Part shown: piece after piece, positions 17,305 to 26,463 of the stretch
Layout: every line of letters starts with the position of its first letter
Position numbering within the stretch: position 1 is the stretch's first letter
Notes under the pieces: generated by a model
Told to the model about the DNA's origin: nothing
Database searches by the model: none
The model's input: the letters and a program-made list of their open reading frames with translations, nothing else
Translations under genes and position numbers: made by a program
DNA from: Chloroflexota bacterium
Lineage (GTDB): Bacteria > Chloroflexota > Limnocylindria > Limnocylindrales > CSP1-4
Assembly: GCA_003152995.1 (NCBI GenBank)
Contig: PMBR01000134.1
Coordinates: forward strand, 1-41,325
Direction of reading: 5' to 3'
DNA length: 41,325 bases

Positions 17305-18120
17305 TCAACGCCGGGGTTGCGTGGGCAGTTGCCGCCGTACCTGGACCACTCGCTCCATATCGAGATCGGCCACGACCACGCCCGGGCCGTCCGGCGCCTG
17401 CGCGGTCACGACGCCCCACGGATCGACGACCATGCTGCGGCCGTGGGTCGGCACTCCGCCGCCGATGCCGCACTGCGCCGGCGCGATGACGAAGGCGCCG
17501 TTCTCGATCGCGCGGGCGCGCAGCAGCACTTCCCAGTGGTCCCGACCCGTAGCCTCGGTGAAGTTGGCGGGCACTGCCAGCACCACCGCCCCCGCGGCCG
17601 TCATCTGACGGTAGAGCTCCGGAAAGCGGAGATCGAAGCAGATGCTGAGGCCGATTCTCACGTCGGCCTCCTGGGCGACGCCCTGCATCACCGCAACGAC
17701 ACCTTCGCTTCCGGGGGTTGTGCGTCCCGACTCTCGGTCCGATGGACCGTCATCGATCGAAACGTCGAACAGATGCTGCTTTCGGTATGTCGCGGAAATC
17801 TGGCCGGCCGGGTCGAGCAGGACCGACGTGTTGTACGGCCGCTGCGGATCGGCCGAGCGTTCCGCGAGGCTGCCGAGGAGGATCCACGTGTCGAGCGATC
17901 TGGCCAAGTCGGCGAAGGGCTCGGTCGTCGGGCCGGGCAACTCCGCGGCGGATTCCCGCCACCCGGCCGCGGGACCTCGATACAGGAACATCTCCGGCAA
18001 CGCGACCAGCTGCGGGCGCAGCTCGCCGGCCTCCATTACCAGTGCGATCGCCCGCTCAACGTTCGCGGCCACGTCCTGATCGGCTGCGAGCTGGATCAGC
18101 GCTACTCGTAGGCGGCTCAT
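17305..18120 (-). CDS. Carbon-nitrogen hydrolase (nitrilase superfamily)
   Basis: Glu-Lys-Cys landmarks LVALPEMFLY, YRKQHLFD, LSICFDLRFPELYR. Confidence 0.92.
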   Translation of the reverse strand: MSRLRVALIQLAADQDVAANVERAIALVMEAGELRPQLVALPEMFLYRGPAAGWRESAAELPGPTTEPFADLARSLDTWILLGSLAERSADPQRPYNTSVLLDPAGQISATYRKQHLFDVSIDDGPSDRESGRTTPGSEGVVAVMQGVAQEADVRIGLSICFDLRFPELYRQMTAAGAVVLAVPANFTEATGRDHWEVLLRARAIENGAFVIAPAQCGIGGGVPTHGRSMVVDPWGVVTAQAPDGPGVVVADLDMERVVQVRRQLPTQPRR

Positions 18121-18209
18121 TGGTGCTCCACTCCGCGATCGCGGTGTCGTGTCGCCGGCCGATGCCGGTCTGCCGGGGTCGATGGTACGCTGCCCTTGAG
18201 GAGGCTTCC

Positions 18210-18776
18210 ATGGCCAGCCCGAGTCGCGCCGATGCGTGGCAGCTCCTGACGGAATGGACGCCGAGCGAGGCGCTCCGCAAGCACGGTCTCGCGGTCGAGG
18301 CGACAGTTTCGTGGTACGCCGCGAACCGCTTCGCCATCGCCGGGCCCGAACTCGAGATCTGGAGCATCGCCGGCCTGCTCCACGACTTCGACTACGAACG
18401 ATTTCCCGAAACTCACCCCATGCGCGGCGCCGACGAGCTGCGTCGCCTCGGCTACCCCGAGGTCGCAGTCGAAGCCGTCCTGGGCCACGGCGACCACACC
18501 GGCGTCCCCCGCACAAGCCTTCTCGCGAAGACCGTCTACGCCTGCGACGAGCTTTCTGGTTTCGTGATCGCGGTGACGTACGTTCGGCCGAACCGCAGCC
18601 TCGACGAAGTGGACCCGCGGGCCGTGGTCAAGAAGATGAAGGACAAAGGCTTCGCTCGACAGGTTCCCCGCGACCAGCTGCTGCGCGGCGCCGAGGACCT
18701 CGGGGTCGCATTCGAGGAACACGTCGCGAACGTGGTGGCCGGTCTGCGGACCATCCGGGAAACGCTCGGCCTGTAG
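18210..18776 (+). CDS. HD-domain hydrolase
   Basis: SIAGLLHDFDYERFPETHPMRGAD and VLGHGDHTG; GAGGAGG ribosome-binding site upstream; divergent from the nitrilase. Confidence 0.85.
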   Translation: MASPSRADAWQLLTEWTPSEALRKHGLAVEATVSWYAANRFAIAGPELEIWSIAGLLHDFDYERFPETHPMRGADELRRLGYPEVAVEAVLGHGDHTGVPRTSLLAKTVYACDELSGFVIAVTYVRPNRSLDEVDPRAVVKKMKDKGFARQVPRDQLLRGAEDLGVAFEEHVANVVAGLRTIRETLGL

Positions 18777-18965
18777 GTCCCCGTTGGTCATGACGACCCG
18801 CAGCGCGACAAGTTCGGCTGCCCACCCGCGGGTCTGCCGGGCGCCTCCAACCGGCACATCGAACCAGTCTCCCTGCGATCCTCTCGGGACGAACCCCGGC
18901 ACTTGAAACGTCGGCCGGGTGCGGGGCCGCCTTGAGCGGCGCGTAGCGGTTGGGGCCGGCGGCCG

Positions 18966-19013
18966 GGCGGGGCAAGACGGCGGCGGGGCAAGACGGCGGC
19001 GGGGCGCGACGGG
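18966..19013. repeat. 3 x 16-bp tandem repeat GGCGGGGCAAGACGGC
   Basis: Two exact units plus one diverged (GGCGGGGCGCGACGGG), directly 3' of the gene ending at 19017. Confidence 0.9.
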
Positions 19014-19016
19014 CGG

Positions 19017-19532
19017 TCAGGCGCTGTCGGTGACGACCCGCACCCCCGGGAAGGCCGAGGCTTCGTCGTCGCTGGCGCGGACCCAATCGATCAGGTCCCG
19101 GTTCACGATCAAAGTCCCCACATCGCGCAGCGTCAGTGCCCCGCGTGTGGCAAACCCGAGTGTGGCGTCCGACAGTGGGATCATCGGACCATTCGCCGTC
19201 AGAAATGGCAGCGGCATCTGACCGGGCGTGGCGTGCAGCAGTCCCAACGCGCTGTAGGGGCCGATCTGGACCTGCAGCCGGTGGCGCACGGTCTGGATGC
19301 GACGCGTCCCCTCTCCTCGACCACCGGAGGTTTCGACCGCATAGAGAATCGAACGCTCGACCTCGCCGTCGCCGAGGTTTACGACCGTCTCGTCGTCGAA
19401 GGTCTCGACGTAGGCCTCGCGCAGGACGACGGACTCCGTGCGATTAAGGAGGTCCGTGAGACGTTCGCTACCGCACTCGACATAGCCGATGAGGCGGCGA
19501 CCAAGGGCGTACCCGATGAACGGGACGAGCAC
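19017..19532 (-). CDS. Hypothetical protein
   Basis: GTG at 19532 preceded by AGTAGGAG; ordered coding-like sequence; no family recognised. Confidence 0.6.
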   Translation of the reverse strand: MLVPFIGYALGRRLIGYVECGSERLTDLLNRTESVVLREAYVETFDDETVVNLGDGEVERSILYAVETSGGRGEGTRRIQTVRHRLQVQIGPYSALGLLHATPGQMPLPFLTANGPMIPLSDATLGFATRGALTLRDVGTLIVNRDLIDWVRASDDEASAFPGVRVVTDSA

Positions 19533-19706
19533 GGAGGCTCCTACTGCTCGAAGCGGCGGGCTCTGCAAAGCCAACAGAAACGATGCCGGCAGGTTACCGC
19601 GACCCCTCGGCCCCACCACTCCCACATAAGTACGGGTGGGGCTTGCGCGCACCGCGGGGCACAGGCGACCATTGAATAGGTCCTGCCCCTTCCGCTCTCG
19701 TCCGCC

Positions 19707-20762
19707 TCACCCGTTGCGCAGGCTGCTGGTGTTGACGACTTCGAAGTTGGCGCCCGTCAGGGTCTGCAAACGGTGAAGCTGGTCGTCGTTCCAGTGCGTG
19801 CTCGGCTCGCCGGTGATGTACCACGGGGAGCCGTTGTCGGCCAGGATCATTCCGTAGTGCTTGAGCGCGATCAGCACGACTTGCGCCTGGGGCCCGAAGC
19901 CGGATATGTCGAACGAGGCCTTGAGACGGACGCGCAGCCCCATCGGCGGAAGGGTCGAACAGGTGGGGGCGGTCAGATGGCGGGCCGGGTAGATGTATCC
20001 GCAGGTGCGCGGTGCGGTGAATCGGATGGCGTGGCTGATGACGCCGGTCTGCACCTGGCTGTAGAGGACCAGCCCCGGCAGGATAGGTAGCCCGGCCGCG
20101 TCTGCGCTGGTCCAGCCGGCGGGTCGCAGAGCGTTCGACCAGAGGTTCCAGGTCGCTCCCGAACCCGCGTGCCAAACGGAGCCCGACTTGCTGACGTCGT
20201 AGAGCTCGTACAACCGGCAAGCTCCCCTGTCGACCAACAGCATGTGGCGGTCGGACCCCTTCTCGATCTTGGGGTTCGCCGGTATTGGATAGAGAACGGG
20301 ATCCGACTCGGAGGCGTAGTCGAAGCTGACCCTGTACTTGGGCGTGCTTGAAGTGACCAGGTTGTACGGAATGCCGTCGCCGATGGCGTCGAAGTCCGGA
20401 TGCAGGTAGGCGGTCAGGCCGATGGCCTTGACCATGGCTGCCGAATTGGCGGCGACCGGCAGCTTCGAGATGTCCTTGTTCCAGACGTTCGAGTGCAGGA
20501 AATCCGGGCACGGGATCGGGCTGGCCGCCGGCGTGCTGGCCGCGACCGCCTGTGCGACGGCGCTTGGATCGGTGCCGGGGCTGTCTGACCCGGGCGCCAA
20601 CCAGCCGGCGTCATAGCCCGCCCCGTCGAGGCCGCCGGCCGACGCACCGGCGACTCCCGTAAAGCCCGCCGCCGGCGGACCGCCCTGAACGGCGACGAGG
20701 GTAAAGACGAGCAGACCGGCCGCGGCGGCCATCAGCAGCGGGAACGGATGAGGTGGTCTCAT
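19707..20762 (-). CDS. Secreted protein of unknown function
   Basis: N-terminal signal/TM segment, a small-residue linker, then an ordered domain (FLHSNVWNKDISKLPV..DRHMLLVDRGACRLYELYD..GWTSADAAGLPILPGLV). Confidence 0.8.
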   Translation of the reverse strand: MRPPHPFPLLMAAAAGLLVFTLVAVQGGPPAAGFTGVAGASAGGLDGAGYDAGWLAPGSDSPGTDPSAVAQAVAASTPAASPIPCPDFLHSNVWNKDISKLPVAANSAAMVKAIGLTAYLHPDFDAIGDGIPYNLVTSSTPKYRVSFDYASESDPVLYPIPANPKIEKGSDRHMLLVDRGACRLYELYDVSKSGSVWHAGSGATWNLWSNALRPAGWTSADAAGLPILPGLVLYSQVQTGVISHAIRFTAPRTCGYIYPARHLTAPTCSTLPPMGLRVRLKASFDISGFGPQAQVVLIALKHYGMILADNGSPWYITGEPSTHWNDDQLHRLQTLTGANFEVVNTSSLRNG

Positions 20763-20944
20763 GTGTCGATCCTACGAGTATCGACGCCCGGCGGGCCACG
20801 CCTTTCGTCCCGGTCGGCCGGAGCCTTCCGTACGAGCCCCGACAAACGGTCGTTCCGGCCGCCCGGCCTGATAATGGCCTGGCCTACTGCTCGAGCGATC
20901 GGCCCGCCGCCACGGCCGCCGCGCTTGCAGCCCACCGAGAGTCC

Positions 20945-22105
20945 ATGAACGACACGATCCCGCAGATGCGACCACAGGCAAAGTGGGTCGCATTCAGTTA
21001 TCTCGCCGTGTGGAGCTATCTGCTCTATGGGCTTGGCAACGCCACGCCCTACCTTCGGGACGACCTGCGACTGAGTTCCTTCGAGGCAGGCCTGCATGCG
21101 TCCGCACTGGCAGTTGGCATTCTGGTCGCGGGCGCGACCGCCGATATCATCGGCCGAAGGGCGGGCCACAGCCGGCTGTTCGACCTTTCGGCCGCCTACT
21201 TCACTGGCGCGATTGCCATGATTGTGCTGGCCCCGACGTTGCCGGTCTCTTTGTGCGGAGCTTTCCTGTTAGGCCTGGGCGGCGGCACGGTGAGCACTCA
21301 CGTCAACGTTCAGTTGAGCCGTTTCGGCCAGGCGCAGAGCAGGATTCTCCTATCACAGGCGAACGCCTTTTCGATGATCACGGCCGCGGCAGCGCCCGTC
21401 GCAATCGGGCTGGCGGTTGCGTTCCTGCAACTCTGGCGTGTCGCCATGTTGTTGCCCATCGTGGCGGTGTTCGGCCTCACGGCGCTTCGACCCCGCGCCG
21501 AACGCGACTCCGCGGACGTCCACGCGCCGAACACCAGTCTGCCGCGCGCCTACTGGATTGCCTGGCTGCTGATCGTGATCGGCGTCGCGATCGAGTTCTC
21601 GTTCGTCTGCTGGGGCTCCACGATCGTGATGCTCCGGACGGGAATTTCCAACGCCGACGCCACTTTGCTGGCCAGCCTTTTCGTGGTGGGTATGTTCGCC
21701 ATCAGGACGGTCGTCGGCAGCGGCGTCGGCGCGGATCGCTCCCCGTTCGTGCTGCTGGCCGGGGGCCTGGTCGTGGTTCTGGCCGGCGCGAGCCTCACCT
21801 GGATCTCCACGACGCCCGTTCTGTCTGCGCTGGGGCTCTTCCTGGGCGGATGCGGCGTGGCAAGCCTGTGGCCGGTGGGTGTGACGATCGCCCTGCACAC
21901 CGCGGGGGTGAACCAGCTCCAGGCGGCCGCCCGCGCAACGTTCGGCGCCGGGCTCGCCATTCTGATCGCCCCCGCCGCGCTTGGACTCGCCGGTGACGCG
22001 GTCGGCGTCGTGGCGGCCTGGCCTCTGATCATGGGCGTGGCCTTGTGCGGGCTCGGGGTTGTGGCCGTGGCCCAGCGGACCCAGCAGCCGCGGCCCTTCG
22101 CCTAG
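20945..22105 (+). CDS. Major facilitator superfamily transporter
   Basis: About 12 hydrophobic segments; MFS-like ATADIIGRRAGHSRLFD loop after TM2. ATG at 20945 chosen because upstream residues are low-complexity. Confidence 0.85.
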   Translation: MNDTIPQMRPQAKWVAFSYLAVWSYLLYGLGNATPYLRDDLRLSSFEAGLHASALAVGILVAGATADIIGRRAGHSRLFDLSAAYFTGAIAMIVLAPTLPVSLCGAFLLGLGGGTVSTHVNVQLSRFGQAQSRILLSQANAFSMITAAAAPVAIGLAVAFLQLWRVAMLLPIVAVFGLTALRPRAERDSADVHAPNTSLPRAYWIAWLLIVIGVAIEFSFVCWGSTIVMLRTGISNADATLLASLFVVGMFAIRTVVGSGVGADRSPFVLLAGGLVVVLAGASLTWISTTPVLSALGLFLGGCGVASLWPVGVTIALHTAGVNQLQAAARATFGAGLAILIAPAALGLAGDAVGVVAAWPLIMGVALCGLGVVAVAQRTQQPRPFA

Positions 22106-22276
22106 ACGTCTAGCTCCCTGCGCCGCACCGGGGTCGTCGACGGTCGAGGCAGGGCGGCCGCTCGGGGTCTACCGGGCCATCCGGCCTCGGGCCCTTTGGC
22201 CCTTGCCCTACGAAATGGTCCATGGCTAGCCTGTCGGCGAAGCGGCGGGCTAGCCGCGTGGCTTCGAGGAGGGCGG

Positions 22277-24598
22277 ATGATGCTCGCGACTTGCGCGGGT
22301 TGCGGTCGGCCTGTGAGGGCGACTGCTGCGTTCTGCGCCAACTGTGGATCGGCCGTGCGGCGCACGTGCTCACAGTGCGGAGGCCTGGTCAGCGCCGGGG
22401 CAACCTGGTGCGGCAGCTGCGGGTCGGAGGTCGGCGTTTCTCCCGTCGCGCCTATCCCTGCGAGGGTCCAGCCGGCCCCAGTCTCACCCGTCGCGCCCTG
22501 GACACCGGCCGCGGCGGCTCCGAGGCGGCGCGGCCGCGCCCTGCCGGCCGTTCTCCTGGCCATTCTGGTCGTCGCGGCCGTGGTCGCCGGCGGCATCGTG
22601 GTCCTTCGCCCGGGTGCCGCGGCCGTAGCAACGCCGGTCATGGCGGACGGCCACCTCGACTCGATGGACGTGACCCCGCCCGACCCCGAGCAGGGTGACG
22701 TCCCGCCGGCCGACGTGACGAAGCCCATCACGGGCCACCTGACTCTCGGGGCAGCGACGCATCTGGCGACCAAGACGATCGGCACCGCAGGCGGCACGGT
22801 GGCGGCGCAAGGCCTCGAGATCCAGGTCCCCAACGGCACCGTCGCGGCGGATACGAAGTTCGACATCAAGCAGATGCCGATCACCGGCAACGGATTCAGC
22901 CGCCTCGTGACGGCGATCACGCCGTTGTACCTGGTCGACGACGGTGGCGCAGCGCTGGCCCAGCCGGTGACGGTCAAGCTGCCGGCCACGATCCCGGCCG
23001 GCGCCACGGCCATGGCGTTTTCGTATGACGACGCCTCGGGCACGATCACGCCGCTCATACCGTTGGCCCATGACGCCACGACCCTGACGGTAGGCGCCAC
23101 CCACTTCTCGGGTTTGTTCGCCGGTCTCCTCGACGTGGCCGGAGTGTCGACCACGGTCGACTCGGGCTTCCGGCCCGGCAAAGACGACTGGGAGTTCCCG
23201 AACATGGGCTCGTACGTCGCGGTCGGCGGCCACTGCGAGGGCCAGAGCACCACCGCTATTTGGTACTACGTCACCCAGCACCTCGGCGATGGCGCGCCGT
23301 CGCTCAACGGCCTTTACGACAACAACGGCGCGGCGGTCAAGACGCCGGACCTGTGGACTGACGACTCTCAGGGATACCGGTTCGTCTCGAGCGTCCACAA
23401 CGATCCGGTCGCCGCCCTGAATACCTACCTCTTCTTCCGAAACATGTGGGACAACCCGGACGATCGGACGGCCTATGACGCGTTTTGGGCGGCGATGGCT
23501 CTAACCGGCGAGCCGCAGCTAATAAGGATCAGCTCGGCGCCGGGCGACGGTGGGCACACGATGATCGTCTATCGCGTTACGGCGGACCGGCTCTTCATCG
23601 CCGACCCCAACTATCCGGGTCGCCTGCGCACGATCCACTACGACGACGCGACCGGCAAATTCGGCCCGTATGCCTCGGGCGACAATGCGGCCAACATCGC
23701 CGCAAATGGCGTCAAGGTGTACACCCGGTTCGCCTACGTTCCCTGGCAGACATCCCACTCCGACGCCGCGATCTCGGCGCACTGGGCCGAGTTCCAGGAC
23801 GGCACGGCCGGCGACGCCATCTTCCCAACGTACGACCTCGATGCGCTGGCCGGGCAGGATGAGAACGGCAACGATGTCTGGGATCCGCTCGTCGACGGCT
23901 ACCAGACGTCGGAGGCACAGCTCACGATCCGCATCAGCGACCCTCGAAAGGTCGACAACGTGCGGATGAAGGTCTACCGCGACACTTCCTCCGTGATGGC
24001 GGCCCCAGCCGGCCGGCTCGTCACGATCCAGCTCAAGGCCGGCTCGAACGCATTGGGCATCCTCGAGCAGGGTGCTCAGCCCGCCTGGACCACATGGATG
24101 TACGACGACTTCGTGCGGTTAAACGTCATCAACGGCGAAGCGGCGACGCTCAAGTTCGACCCTGCCACGTTGAAGGACGGGCAGGTCGACGTGGGCATGA
24201 GCTTCGGGGTCACCGCGACTGGGATCCCGGCCACGGCGAAATCCGTCAGCTTCTCGTGGAACTTCGGCGACGGGGTTGTCTCCGAGGATCCGTTCGACGC
24301 CCCTTACGATGACCCACAGGAGTCGCTGGCCAACCACGCGTTCTCGGACGAGGGCGCCCACACGGTCACCGTGACCCTGTACGACACGACGGGTACCACG
24401 CGCGTGGCGCTGGCTCGAGCAAGGTGGACCGTCCAGATCATCGCGGCCTCGCCGAGCCCAACCCAGCTGGCAAGTCCGTCCGCCACGGCGAGCCCCATCA
24501 CTGTGGGCACTCTTCCGCCGTGCGAGCCGGCAGACTCCGTGTATTGCATCCTTCAGAACCACAATCGCAGCGACGAAGGCGGTCCGCCTCAGCCGTAG
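22277..24598 (+). CDS. Double zinc ribbon - TM - ZU5-like - papain-like peptidase-like - PKD-like protein
   Basis: CAGC..FCANCG and CSQC..WCGSCG ribbons, TM ALPAVLLAILVVAAVVAGGIVVL, GGTVAAQGLEIQVPNGTV, GGHCEGQSTTAIWYY/GGHTMIVYRV/IADPNYPG, then WNFGDGVVSEDP..HAFSDEGAHTVTVTLYD. Confidence 0.75.
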   Translation: MMLATCAGCGRPVRATAAFCANCGSAVRRTCSQCGGLVSAGATWCGSCGSEVGVSPVAPIPARVQPAPVSPVAPWTPAAAAPRRRGRALPAVLLAILVVAAVVAGGIVVLRPGAAAVATPVMADGHLDSMDVTPPDPEQGDVPPADVTKPITGHLTLGAATHLATKTIGTAGGTVAAQGLEIQVPNGTVAADTKFDIKQMPITGNGFSRLVTAITPLYLVDDGGAALAQPVTVKLPATIPAGATAMAFSYDDASGTITPLIPLAHDATTLTVGATHFSGLFAGLLDVAGVSTTVDSGFRPGKDDWEFPNMGSYVAVGGHCEGQSTTAIWYYVTQHLGDGAPSLNGLYDNNGAAVKTPDLWTDDSQGYRFVSSVHNDPVAALNTYLFFRNMWDNPDDRTAYDAFWAAMALTGEPQLIRISSAPGDGGHTMIVYRVTADRLFIADPNYPGRLRTIHYDDATGKFGPYASGDNAANIAANGVKVYTRFAYVPWQTSHSDAAISAHWAEFQDGTAGDAIFPTYDLDALAGQDENGNDVWDPLVDGYQTSEAQLTIRISDPRKVDNVRMKVYRDTSSVMAAPAGRLVTIQLKAGSNALGILEQGAQPAWTTWMYDDFVRLNVINGEAATLKFDPATLKDGQVDVGMSFGVTATGIPATAKSVSFSWNFGDGVVSEDPFDAPYDDPQESLANHAFSDEGAHTVTVTLYDTTGTTRVALARARWTVQIIAASPSPTQLASPSATASPITVGTLPPCEPADSVYCILQNHNRSDEGGPPQP

Positions 24599-24631
24599 CG
24601 TGGCCTGTCAGACTGCGCTTGGGCGACGCAG

Positions 24632-24668
24632 GTTCCGTCACAGACCGACGAAAGTTACGTCACAGACC
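24632..24668 (+). promoter_or_regulatory. Two direct 15-mers GTT(C/A)CGTCACAGACC with 22-bp start-to-start spacing; possible operator
   Basis: 24632-24646 and 24654-24668 match at 14/15 positions, ~90-125 bp before the ATG at 24757. Confidence 0.5.
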
Positions 24669-24756
24669 ATCGCCGCGATGCGGAATGACTTACTGAACAG
24701 ATACGGGATGGATTGCGGCGCCGCCAGGGCGCGCCGGGATGAGGTAGGAGACGCAA

Positions 24757-26355
24757 ATGAGCGGTTCTGACGAGGAAACGCTGCCGACGTGCCCGAACGG
24801 CCATCCGGCCGTGTTCGCAGGGCAGCGTTTCTGCGAGGTCTGTCGCATGCCCATCGGGCCGGCTGAAGTCGCATCAGAGCCGGTCGTCCCGCCCCCGCCT
24901 CCGCCGCCCGCCTTCGCGCCGCTGTCAGAGCCGGTCGTCGCGCCCCCGCCTCCGCCGCCCGCCTTCGCGCCGCTGTCAGAGCCGGTCGTCGCGGGGCCCG
25001 TCGGCCGCAAAGGTAGCCGCTCCCAGCTGCCGATCCTGCTCGGCCTCGTCGTCTGCCTGGTCCTGGCGGCAGGCGCCGCTTTCGTCGTCGTCGGTCACCC
25101 GTTCGGCGGCGGCGCCACCTCGCCATCTCCCTCCACGGGCGAGGTCCTGACATCGCCGGACGTGACGGCGACCGCCACCACGGATGTGTCCCAGATCGCT
25201 ACGGCGACGCCGGAGTCCACCCCGGAGTCCACCGTTGCTCCGACTTCGACTGCCACCTCGGGCCTACCTGCCGGTCCTGCAAAGTGGGTCGCGGCAGGGT
25301 CTCTACATGCAGCCCGCGGCTCCACTCGGCTGCTGGTTCTCACGGACGGTCGCGCCCTCGTCGTCGGCGACGACAACTTCTGCGAACCGGGCCCGGCTTA
25401 TGACTCGAGCATGGCCACCGAGATCTGGGAGGCGAACAAGTGGGCTCTGACCGGAAGCCTCAACTCGCCCCGCGATGACTTCACAGCCCAGTCGTTGGCG
25501 AACGACCAGGTGCTCGTGGTCGGCGGCACGAATGTCGACACCATCTCCTTCTCGAGCACGAAGATCTGGAGTTCCAAGACTGGTACTTGGAGCGACTCGG
25601 GGCTCCTCGCGACAGCTCGCTCCTTTCCTGCGTCGGCCCTGCTCAAGGACGGCAGGGTCATTGTCATCGGCGGCGAGTATGTGAAGGATCCGGTCAACAC
25701 GACCCTCGCCGGCGCTGAAGTCTTCAGCCCGGCGACCGGCAAATGGACCAAGACGGGCTTGCTCAAGGTGGCCCGCAGCTCGGCCATGGCAGTGACGCTG
25801 TCCGACGGACGCGTTCTGGTCGCCGGCGGCTACACGGCCAAGAGCGCCCTGGCCGATTCCGAGATCTGGGATTCTGCGACCGGCGCATGGACGAGCGTCG
25901 GCGCCACCCCGATCTGGGGTGGAAGCATTCTCGTGCCGCTGTCGGACGGCGGAGCGCTGCTGGCCGGTGGCCAGGATTCGAACCTCAAGGGAGTCACTAC
26001 CGCGTACAGATTCGACCCGAAGACTGACAAGTGGGTGCCTTCCGCGAAGATGCTGACGGCGGCGTTCGACCGAGTCGCGGTGGTGCTGGCGAACGGCAAG
26101 GTACTCGTGGCCGGCGGTTTGCCCGGGAATCATAAAGCGGCGACAGCCGCCGCGGAGGTCTTCGATCCCGTGACCGGGACCTGGGCCGCCACGGCGCCGA
26201 TGCCGTCGGCTCGCGAGCAGTCGAAGGGCGTCCTTCTGCCGGACGGCTCGGTACTGATCGCCGGCGGCGACGCCGGTTACTCCCAGCCGCCAAGCACTCC
26301 GTGGTGCCCCAAATCGATCACCGACACGCTGCGCTACATTCCTGCGGTGCCCTGA
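24757..26355 (+). CDS. Zinc-ribbon-like N terminus, Pro-rich linker, TM, extracellular Kelch-type propeller
   Basis: CPNGH..FCEVC, TM LPILLGLVVCLVLAAGAAFVVV, repeated DGRVLVAGGYT..AEVFDPVTGTW motifs. Confidence 0.85.
   Translation: MSGSDEETLPTCPNGHPAVFAGQRFCEVCRMPIGPAEVASEPVVPPPPPPPAFAPLSEPVVAPPPPPPAFAPLSEPVVAGPVGRKGSRSQLPILLGLVVCLVLAAGAAFVVVGHPFGGGATSPSPSTGEVLTSPDVTATATTDVSQIATATPESTPESTVAPTSTATSGLPAGPAKWVAAGSLHAARGSTRLLVLTDGRALVVGDDNFCEPGPAYDSSMATEIWEANKWALTGSLNSPRDDFTAQSLANDQVLVVGGTNVDTISFSSTKIWSSKTGTWSDSGLLATARSFPASALLKDGRVIVIGGEYVKDPVNTTLAGAEVFSPATGKWTKTGLLKVARSSAMAVTLSDGRVLVAGGYTAKSALADSEIWDSATGAWTSVGATPIWGGSILVPLSDGGALLAGGQDSNLKGVTTAYRFDPKTDKWVPSAKMLTAAFDRVAVVLANGKVLVAGGLPGNHKAATAAAEVFDPVTGTWAATAPMPSAREQSKGVLLPDGSVLIAGGDAGYSQPPSTPWCPKSITDTLRYIPAVP
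24874..24990 (+). repeat. 51-bp tandem repeat (2 full + 1 partial) encoding SEPVVAPPPPPPAFAPL
   Basis: Units start at 24874, 24925 and 24976; nearly identical. Confidence 0.95.
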
Positions 26356-26463
26356 TCGACTCCGGCGGCATTGGAGCCGTCGGACGGCGATCGAGCCGCG
26401 GGCGAGGCGGCAGCCGAGACGGGTTGGCAGACCGAAAGGGCAGCCAACCGCCGCCCTCTGCAG

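Noticed and set aside
16651-18111. 486-aa plus-strand ORF
   Set aside because: Frame-shifted overlap with the 16433 gene and antisense to the nitrilase; R/P/G-rich.
22102-23253. 383-aa minus-strand ORF
   Set aside because: Antisense to the zinc-ribbon/peptidase-like gene; low-complexity translation.
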